Part shown: piece by piece, positions 58,483 through 64,000 of the stretch | Numbering within the stretch: position 1 is the first letter of the stretch | Layout of the letters: each line of letters begins with the position of its first letter | NCBI RefSeq assembly: GCF_018588945.1 | Contig: NZ_JAFIWA010000002.1 | Span: 518,595-582,594, forward strand | Length of the DNA: 64,000 bases | Source of the DNA: Microbacterium flavescens | Lineage (GTDB): Bacteria; Actinomycetota; Actinomycetes; Actinomycetales; Microbacteriaceae | Reading direction: 5' to 3' | Translations under genes and position numbers: made by a program | The notes under the pieces: generated by a model | Seen by the model: the letters and a program-made list of their open reading frames with translations, nothing else | What the model was told of the DNA's origin: nothing | Database searches by the model: none

Positions 58483-59385
58483 ATGACCGGCTCCGTGCCG
58501 GCGCGCCCCGCCGTCGACCCCTGGCGGTTCGACGCGATCGGCACGGCGTGGGAGGTCGTCACCGAGACGCCGGTCGGCGACGAGCTGCGCGGTCGCGTCC
58601 TCGCGCTGATCGAGCGCTTCGACGCCGAGTGGTCGAGGTTCCGTCCCGATTCCGTCGTCTCGCGCCTCGCCGACGGCGGCTCGGCGCCCCTCCCGCCCGA
58701 TGGGCCGGTCATGCTCGATGCCTTCGCCGAGCTGTCTGCCGCGACGAACGGAGCGGTGAACCCGCTCGTCGGCGGCTCGCTCGCGGCGCTCGGCTACGGC
58801 GCCGGCTACGCGCTCAAGGCCGGCGAACCGCTCGCCGCGCCCGCGGACTGGACCGACGCGCTGACGTGGGGCGGAGGCATCCTGTCACTCGATCGTCCGG
58901 CGCTGATCGACGTGGGCGCACTCGGCAAAGGCAGGCTCGTCGACCTCGTCGCCGCCGAGCTGGCGGGTGCGGTCGCCGGGTCTCTCGTGGTCGATGCCGG
59001 GGGGGACATCACCGTCCGCGGCGCTTCCCAGCGCATCGGGCTGGAGCACCCGTTCGACCTCCGGCGCGCGATCGGCGTGTGGGAGGTGTCGGATGCCGCG
59101 CTCTGCGCGTCGGCGGTCAATCGGCGCGCGTGGGGGGAGGGCCTCCACCACGTCCTCGACGCCCGGACCGGCGCGCCGGTGCGCACGATCGCGGCGACGT
59201 GGGCGGTCGCGGCGACGGCCATGCAGGCGGACGCCGTCGCGACGGCGCTCTTCTTCGACGGCGGTCCGCGCATCGCCCACGCGTGGGGCGTCGAGTGGGT
59301 GCGCATGACCACCGACGGACGCGTGGACTGGTCGCCGTCCTGCGGTGCCGACCTGTTCACGCGAGAGGCTAGCGTGGAGGGGTGA
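58483..59385 (+). CDS. apbE: FAD:protein FMN transferase
   Basis: A 300-residue ApbE flavin transferase. It moves FMN from FAD onto a Ser/Thr of a partner protein. Landmarks: IGTAWEV near the start, ERFDAEWSRFRPDSVVSRL, ALIDVGALGKGRLVD, VVDAGGDITVRG and the histidine-rich HHVLDARTGAPV; the Asp and Thr of the last motif bind Mg2+. No signal peptide or lipobox was seen, so it may act before export or be moved by another route. Two bases separate it from the lipoprotein gene, its evident substrate. Confidence 0.93.
   Translation: MTGSVPARPAVDPWRFDAIGTAWEVVTETPVGDELRGRVLALIERFDAEWSRFRPDSVVSRLADGGSAPLPPDGPVMLDAFAELSAATNGAVNPLVGGSLAALGYGAGYALKAGEPLAAPADWTDALTWGGGILSLDRPALIDVGALGKGRLVDLVAAELAGAVAGSLVVDAGGDITVRGASQRIGLEHPFDLRRAIGVWEVSDAALCASAVNRRAWGEGLHHVLDARTGAPVRTIAATWAVAATAMQADAVATALFFDGGPRIAHAWGVEWVRMTTDGRVDWSPSCGADLFTREASVEG
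59370..59375 (+). promoter_or_regulatory. -10-like box (TAGCGT) inside the end of apbE
   Basis: TAGCGT, six bases before the GTG of the MOSC gene. May give the MOSC gene an internal start; it already overlaps apbE as GTGA, so this could be chance. Confidence 0.35.
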
Positions 59386-59939
59386 CCGAGTCGCCGTCCC
59401 CCGCCCACGTCGTCGCCGTCGCGCGCGACGACGCCCACCGCTTCAGCAAGCCGACCCGAGACGTGATCACCCTCATCGCCGGCTACGGCGTCGAAGGCGA
59501 CGCGCACGCGGGAGCGACCGTCCAGCACCTCTCGCGCGTGCGGCGCGATCCCGCGACTCCGAATCTGCGCCAGGTGCACCTGATCCACTCGGAGCTCTTC
59601 GACCAGATGGCCGAGCGCGGCCACGGGATCGAACCGGGCGGGCTGGGGGAGAACATCACCACCGTCGGGGTCGACCTGCTCGGGCTCCCGCGCGGCACCC
59701 GACTCCAGATCGGCGACGACGCCGTGGTCGAGATCACCGGCCTGCGCAACCCCTGCACCCAGATCAACGGCCTCTCGAAAGGGCTGATGAAGGAGCTCGT
59801 CTACGTCGACGACGACGGCGACACGGTGCGCCTGACCGGCGTCATGTCGGTCGTGCTGTCCGGCGGCGAGGTGCGGCCGGGTGACGGAATCCGAGTCATC
59901 CCGCCGCTCGGCGCCCACGAGCCTCTCCCGGTGGTCTGA
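59382..59939 (+). CDS. MOSC-domain protein
   Basis: A 185-residue MOSC (MoCo sulfurase C-terminal) protein of the YiiM type. Typical marks are GVEGDAHAG, HLIHSELFDQM, PGGLGENITTVGVDL and LRNPCTQINGL with the conserved cysteine. Such proteins handle sulfur for or reduce substrates with molybdenum cofactor. It overlaps apbE by four bases and is followed directly by the membrane reductase, an unexpected insert in a flavin operon; a role in the same redox chain is inferred only from position. Confidence 0.9.
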   Translation: MTESPSPAHVVAVARDDAHRFSKPTRDVITLIAGYGVEGDAHAGATVQHLSRVRRDPATPNLRQVHLIHSELFDQMAERGHGIEPGGLGENITTVGVDLLGLPRGTRLQIGDDAVVEITGLRNPCTQINGLSKGLMKELVYVDDDGDTVRLTGVMSVVLSGGEVRPGDGIRVIPPLGAHEPLPVV

Positions 59940-59940
59940 G

Positions 59941-61512
59941 GTGCTCGCCTCCCTCACCTCGCTCTGGAACCGGGTCTTCGCGCTGCTCGGGCGCGTCTCG
60001 ATGTACCGCGTCGTGTACCTCGCCCTGGCGGCGCTCGCCGTCATCGCGTTCGTGCTCTCGTTCTTCGACCTCGTCGGCCCCGATCCGCTCGAGCTGATCG
60101 CCACGCTCGCGGTGCTCTCGATCGTGTGCGGGGGAGTGGATGCCGCAGCCCAGCGCCTCTTCCACCTCCCGTGGCGCATCGAGTCGTCGCTCATCACCGC
60201 GCACATCCTGCTGTTCGTGCTGGGGCCGACGCTCGACCTGATCGGCCTCGGCGGGATCGCGATCGCTGGGGCCGCGGCATCCCTCTCCAAGTACCTCCTC
60301 GCGTGGCGCGGCCGGCACATCTTCAACCCGGCCGCGGTCGGAGCCACGGTGCTCACGCTGCTGAGCATCGCGTGGCCGGATCTCGGCGCGTCGTCGTGGT
60401 GGGTGGGCACGCCCGCCCTCGCCGGACCCGTGATCGTCCTCGGACTGGCGGTGCTGTGGCGCACCGAGAAGATCCGCGTCGTCGCGGTCTTCCTCGTCGC
60501 CGCGGTCGCGATCGCCGTGCTGCGCACCGCGGCACAGTCGCAGGCCGCCGGGCTCGAGGTCGAGGCGATGACGGTGTTCTGGCAGATCCTGTGGTCGTCG
60601 CCGTTCCTGTTCCTCGGCGCGTTCATGCTGTCCGAGCCGCTGACGCTTCCGCCGCGCCGGTGGCAGCAGTTCACCGTCGCCGGCATCGTCGGCGTCCTCG
60701 CCGGCTGGCCGATCTCGCTGGGCGAGATCTCGCTCGGCCAGGAGCGGGCGCTGCTCATCGGCAACGCCATCGCCTTCGCCTTCGCCGTGCGCACGGCGGT
60801 GCGCCTGACCCTCGCGTCGCGAGCCGAGCGGACACCGACCGTGCGCGAGCTGACGTTCCGCGTCCACGACCGGCTGTCCTTCGTGCCGGGACAGTACCTC
60901 GAGCTCGAGGTGCCGCATGCGCATCCCGACGCGCGAGGGACGCGTCGCGAGTTCAGCATCGCGTCGGCGCCCGAGGACCTGCCGCAGCTGCGCGTGGCGT
61001 TCAAGGAGAACTCCGCCGCCTCGGCGAAGCCGCAGAGCTCGTACAAGAAGGCCCTCGCCCACGTCGCCGAGGGGCACCGGCTCGCGATCACCGGCGTGTG
61101 GGGCGACTTCGTGCTGCCCAAGCGCGATGCGGCGCCGATCCTCATGGTGGCTGCCGGCATCGGCATCACGCCGTTCGTGTCGCAGCTGCGCCACCTGCGC
61201 GCGTCCGGCGCCGACCGCGACATCGTGCTCGTCTACGTCGCGTCCGACGCGTCGGAGCTGGCCTACCGCGACGACCTCGAGGCATCCGGCATCCGGGTGC
61301 TCGTCTTCACGCGCGACCGCCCCGACAACCTGCCGCCGCACTGGATGTGGGCGCGCGGCGTGCGGCTCGACGCCGAGGGCCTCCTGCGGGTCGTCCCTGA
61401 CATCGCGTCCCGGCACGCGTACATCTCGGGTCCGGCCGGCCTGATCGCCGACCTCTCGCCCGCCCTGGAGCGCGCCCGGTCGATCACGACCGACGCCTTC
61501 AGCGGCTACTGA
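59941..61512 (+). CDS. NqrB/RnfD-like membrane domain fused to ferredoxin-NAD(P)H reductase domain
   Basis: A 523-residue fusion. Residues about 15-280 form eight to ten helices of the NqrB/RnfD type, with HIFNPAAVGATVL; residues about 290-523 are a flavin reductase with REFSIAS (FAD), VAAGIGITPFVSQLRHL (NAD(P)H) and AYISGPAG. It would take electrons from NAD(P)H and pass them across the membrane to the FMN lipoprotein. The GTG at 59941 is one base after the MOSC stop. An in-frame GTG at 59881 would overlap MOSC by 59 bases and adds a polar tail, so it is less likely. Start not firm. Confidence 0.85.
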   Translation: MLASLTSLWNRVFALLGRVSMYRVVYLALAALAVIAFVLSFFDLVGPDPLELIATLAVLSIVCGGVDAAAQRLFHLPWRIESSLITAHILLFVLGPTLDLIGLGGIAIAGAAASLSKYLLAWRGRHIFNPAAVGATVLTLLSIAWPDLGASSWWVGTPALAGPVIVLGLAVLWRTEKIRVVAVFLVAAVAIAVLRTAAQSQAAGLEVEAMTVFWQILWSSPFLFLGAFMLSEPLTLPPRRWQQFTVAGIVGVLAGWPISLGEISLGQERALLIGNAIAFAFAVRTAVRLTLASRAERTPTVRELTFRVHDRLSFVPGQYLELEVPHAHPDARGTRREFSIASAPEDLPQLRVAFKENSAASAKPQSSYKKALAHVAEGHRLAITGVWGDFVLPKRDAAPILMVAAGIGITPFVSQLRHLRASGADRDIVLVYVASDASELAYRDDLEASGIRVLVFTRDRPDNLPPHWMWARGVRLDAEGLLRVVPDIASRHAYISGPAGLIADLSPALERARSITTDAFSGY

Positions 61513-61530
61513 CCCCGTCCGGCCCCTGCG

Positions 61531-61666
61531 TCAACCGCGCCGTATCGCGCCTGCGCCGGCTGCCGCCGCGCACTTCGGCGCGGTTGAGCCCCGACGTCGC
61601 GTGCTCGACCGCGCCGATGTGCGGCCCGGCGCACTCGACCACGCACTTCGGCGCGGTTGAGCCCCG
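61531..61666. repeat. alternating inverted repeats between convergent genes
   Basis: A core close to TCAACCGCGCCGAAGTGCG occurs four times in alternating orientation: plus at 61531, minus within 61569-61593, plus (variant CTCGACCGCGCCGATGTGCG) near 61603, and minus within 61642-61666. The two minus copies are identical over 25 bases. Neighbouring copies can pair into long hairpins. It separates the flavin operon from the convergent histidine kinase gene and may terminate both. Confidence 0.75.
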
Positions 61667-61682
61667 CAACCAAGCCCCGCGC

Positions 61683-63233
61683 TCAGTCCGCCGTCACCGC
61701 GGGGTCGCGCGGGCGTGCGGGGAGGCGCACCTCGAAGGTCGTCGCGCCGGGCTCGCTCGCGACCGTGATGGAGCCGCCGTGGGCGTCGACGATCGCCCGG
61801 GCGATCGACAGCCCGAGGCCGGTGCCGCCGGTCTGACGCGCGCGGGAGCGGTCCGCGCGCGAGAAGCGCTCGAACAGCTCGTCGCGCAGGGCCGGGTCGA
61901 TGCCTGGCCCGTCGTCGTGCACGCGCACCACCGCCGTGTCGCCGTCGCGCTCGACGCCGACGGTCACGGTCGTGCCGTCGGGCGTGTGCGTGCGGGCATT
62001 GGCGAGCAGATTGGCGACGACCTGGTTGAGGCGTCCGGCGTCGCCCGCGACCTGCACGGGCTCGTCGGTCAGCTCCAGCACCCACGTGTGGCCCGGACCC
62101 GCCGGACGGGCGTCGCCCACCGCCTCGAGCACGAGCCGGGTGAGGTCGACCGTGCCGTAGACGAGCTCCTGGCCCTCGTCGAGCCGCGCGAGGAGCAGGA
62201 GGTCCTCGACGAGCCGGGTCATGCGCAGCGACTGCGCCTGGATCCGCTCGAGGGATGCCTCGGCCGTCTCGATCGTCGCGGCGTGACGGTCCTTCGACAG
62301 GGCGCGCAGCGACAGCTCCGAATAGCCGCGGATCGAAGCGAGCGGCGTCCGCAGCTCGTGGCTCGCGTCGGCGACGAACGTGCGCATGCGCTCCTCGTTG
62401 CGCTGTCGCGCCGTGAGCGAAGTCCCGACATGGTCGAGCAGCGTGTTCAGCGCCTCGCCCACGCGCCCGACCTCGGTACGCGGATCGGCCTGGTGCGCCG
62501 GGACGCGCTCCGAGATCGACACCTCGCCCTGATCGAGCGGGAGGTCCGACACGCGCTCCGCCGTCGCCGCGACCGCCCGCAGCGGCGCCAGCCCGGCGCG
62601 GATCGTCCACGCCGTCGCGAGGGCGAGCAGGATCAGCCCTCCGGCGGTCAGGAGCCCGATCGTGGTGAGCATCTGGCCGATCGAGCTGGCGACCTCGTCG
62701 CGTGAGATGCCGACCACGACGATCGACGCGCCGCTCGGCTCGCCCTCGACGCGGAAGCTCCCAAGCCCGTCGATCGTCACGACCGACGGGGTCTCGCTCC
62801 GCAGGCCCGTGGCGAGGTCGCCGATCTGATCGTCCGTCAGCTCCGTCACGGAGGCGTCGGACTCGACGACCGCCGCCGTCGGCGCGCTCGGCGGCGTCTC
62901 GATCGCGAGCAGGAAGCCCGGCGGCTGCGGCTGCTCCTCGAGGATCTCCTGCGCTGTCCAGCCCTGCGCGATGTACCCGCGCACGAGCACGGCGGTGCGC
63001 TCCGCGGCGTTGGTGACCTGGTTGTTGAGGCCGTCCTCCAGCACGCCGCCGAGGATCGCGCTCGTCGAGACGCCGACCAGCACCATGATGAACGACGTGA
63101 TCCCCACGACGGTGACGATGAGCTTCCGCTGCAGGGTCCAGGGACGGCGAGCGGATGCCGCGGCCGGGGCCGCGGCATCCGTCATCGTGTTCTCGTCCTC
63201 GGCGGGAGCGTCGACGTCGCGGACGTCCGTCAT
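61683..63233 (-). CDS. two-component sensor histidine kinase
   Basis: A 516-residue membrane kinase. Helix 1 is near residues 38-62, an extracytoplasmic sensor loop covers about 63-210, helix 2 is near 211-233, then HAMP. The H-box is FVADASHELRTPLASIRGYSEL, the N-box NQVVANLLANARTHTP, and G-boxes DDGPGIDP and GGTGLGLSIARAI follow. The architecture is like the actinobacterial TrcS type. The start at 63233 overlaps the regulator stop by four bases (ATGA). The sensor loop has no recognised domain, so the signal is unknown; a redox or envelope signal would fit the flavin operon. Confidence 0.92.
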   Translation of the reverse strand: MTDVRDVDAPAEDENTMTDAAAPAAASARRPWTLQRKLIVTVVGITSFIMVLVGVSTSAILGGVLEDGLNNQVTNAAERTAVLVRGYIAQGWTAQEILEEQPQPPGFLLAIETPPSAPTAAVVESDASVTELTDDQIGDLATGLRSETPSVVTIDGLGSFRVEGEPSGASIVVVGISRDEVASSIGQMLTTIGLLTAGGLILLALATAWTIRAGLAPLRAVAATAERVSDLPLDQGEVSISERVPAHQADPRTEVGRVGEALNTLLDHVGTSLTARQRNEERMRTFVADASHELRTPLASIRGYSELSLRALSKDRHAATIETAEASLERIQAQSLRMTRLVEDLLLLARLDEGQELVYGTVDLTRLVLEAVGDARPAGPGHTWVLELTDEPVQVAGDAGRLNQVVANLLANARTHTPDGTTVTVGVERDGDTAVVRVHDDGPGIDPALRDELFERFSRADRSRARQTGGTGLGLSIARAIVDAHGGSITVASEPGATTFEVRLPARPRDPAVTAD

Positions 63234-63958
63234 GAGGGCGCCTTGATCATGTAGCCGACGCCCCGCACCGTGTGGATGAGCGGCTCGCGGCCCTGATCGA
63301 TCTTCTTGCGCAGGTACGAGATGTACAGCTCGACGACGCTGGAGCGTCCGCCGAAGTCGTAGTTCCACACGCGGTCGAGGATCTGCGCCTTCGACACCAC
63401 GCGGCGCTGGTTGCGCATGAGGTAGCGCAGCAGTTCGAACTCGGTCGCGGTGAGGTCGATCTCGTCTCCGGCGCGCTCGACCTCGTGGCTGTCCTCGTTG
63501 AGCGTGAGGTCGGCCACCCGCAGGATGGGCTCGGCGCCCGACGCGTGGGCGGTGCCCGCGCGGCGCATGAGCCCGCGCAGGCGCGCCACGACCTCTTCGA
63601 GGGAGAACGGCTTGGTGACGTAGTCGTCGCCGCCGGCGGTCAGTCCGGCGACCCGGTCGCTCACGGCGTCCTTCGCGGTGAGGAACAGCACCGGCACGTC
63701 GTCGCCCGACTGGCGCAGCCGTTGCAGCACCGCCATGCCGTCGAGGTCGGGCATCATGACGTCGAGCACCATCGCGTCGGGCGCGAACTCGCGCGCCGCC
63801 TGCAGCGCCTGGAAGCCGGAGCCGGCGGTGCGCACGTCCCACCCCTCCATCCGCAGCGCCATCGACAGCAGGTCGGTGAGCATCTGCTCGTCGTCGACCA
63901 CGAGCACGCGCAGGGGCGAGCCGTCGGGACGCAGGAGGGCAGGCGAGGCGCTGGTCAT
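63230..63958 (-). CDS. two-component response regulator (OmpR/PhoB family)
   Basis: A 242-residue regulator. The receiver domain (about 16-130) has DDE, phospho-acceptor Asp in VLDVMMPDLDG and Lys in VTKPFSL; the winged-helix domain (about 145-240) has LTATEFELLRYLM and RGVGYMI. OmpR-type regulators bind direct repeats of 10-11 bases. Exactly such a repeat (TTCCTATG twice, 11-base period) lies just upstream of its own start, so it is probably autoregulated. The ATG at 63958 follows CACAAT by six bases. Confidence 0.94.
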   Translation of the reverse strand: MTSASPALLRPDGSPLRVLVVDDEQMLTDLLSMALRMEGWDVRTAGSGFQALQAAREFAPDAMVLDVMMPDLDGMAVLQRLRQSGDDVPVLFLTAKDAVSDRVAGLTAGGDDYVTKPFSLEEVVARLRGLMRRAGTAHASGAEPILRVADLTLNEDSHEVERAGDEIDLTATEFELLRYLMRNQRRVVSKAQILDRVWNYDFGGRSSVVELYISYLRKKIDQGREPLIHTVRGVGYMIKAPS

Positions 63959-63964
63959 GCGTCC

Positions 63965-63995
63965 ATTGTGCTCGCGTTCCTATGAGCTTCCTATG
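63965..63995 (-). promoter_or_regulatory. response regulator promoter with direct-repeat box
   Basis: On the minus strand CATAGGAA (63995-63988), GCT, CATAGGAA (63984-63977), six bases, then CACAAT (63970-63965) and the ATG six bases on. The distal repeat occupies the -35 position. The same box stands before the FMN lipoprotein operon at 57921. Confidence 0.65.
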
Positions 63996-64000
63996 GCGCG

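Noticed and set aside
59881..59940. An upstream GTG start for the NqrB/RnfD-FNR gene
   Set aside because: It would overlap the MOSC gene by 59 bases in another frame and adds a polar stretch with no family similarity; 59941 is preferred though not proven.
59896..61416. A 506-residue minus-strand frame opposite the NqrB/RnfD-FNR gene
   Set aside because: Antisense shadow rich in Arg, His and Asp; the plus-strand product has transmembrane helices and reductase motifs.

Overview
The window looks like chromosomal DNA of a high-GC actinobacterium of the family Microbacteriaceae, most likely Microbacterium or a close relative. This is inference. It rests on the very GC-rich sequence, frequent GTG starts, the block tRNA-Gln/glmU/prs, rsmA and ispE only a few genes apart, and the protein sequences themselves. 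Species cannot be given. Nearly the whole window is coding, with about 50 genes. No gene-free stretch exceeds 300 bases; the longest is 8939-9221. No rRNA, CRISPR array, insertion sequence or prophage was seen.

Layout. 1-5.6 kb: an ABC ATPase whose partner gene lies to the left, an ATP-dependent DNA ligase, a secreted HYR/PxKF repeat protein and a sirtuin. 5.7-13.7 kb (minus): two side-by-side sugar ABC importers of the xylose/ribose class, the distal one led by a ROK repressor gene. 13.8-20.3 kb: a NYN nuclease-like protein, a Gfo/Idh/MocA oxidoreductase, an M20 peptidase, MetY, a double-rhodanese sulfurtransferase and a quinone reductase-like enzyme. 20.3-24.3 kb: HrpA helicase. 24.3-27.8 kb: a five-gene, fully ATGA-coupled operon (CPBP protease, membrane protein, winged-helix regulator, ABC-2 ATPase and permease) behind a promoter that carries a palindromic operator. 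27.8-33.7 kb: aldo/keto reductase, DUF255 thioredoxin-like protein, protein mannosyltransferase, MarR regulator, rsmI and a 29-bp tandem repeat. 33.9-36.9 kb: metG, tatD, Nudix.

36.9-39 kb: an ECF42-type sigma factor with its DGPF/YCII partner, diverging from an unknown 56-residue protein; both sides have near mirror-image promoters. 39-43 kb: GNAT, an HNH endonuclease remnant, an MFS exporter and a sugar MFS porter. 43.1-50.1 kb: rsmA, phosphoesterase, Stealth phosphotransferase, aldo/keto reductase, ispE, Eis-like acetyltransferase. 50.2-57.9 kb: ABC-F ATPase, MarR regulator, tRNA-Gln, glmU, prs, P-type ATPase. 57.9-61.5 kb: a flavin-based electron-export operon (FMN-binding lipoprotein, ApbE, MOSC, membrane NqrB/RnfD-FNR fusion). 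61.7-64 kb: a two-component system whose own promoter carries a direct repeat closely matching one in front of the flavin operon.

Two themes cut across the window. First, at least twenty genes have a -10-like hexamer (TAGGCT, TAGAAT, TACAGT, TAGCCT and similar) ending 6-9 bases before the start codon, which points to widespread leaderless transcription and was used here to choose several starts. Second, the word GGCATCC/GGATGCC recurs far more often than composition predicts. Best candidates for undescribed biology are the two-component/flavin-operon circuit and the mirrored ECF42 promoters with their small-protein target.
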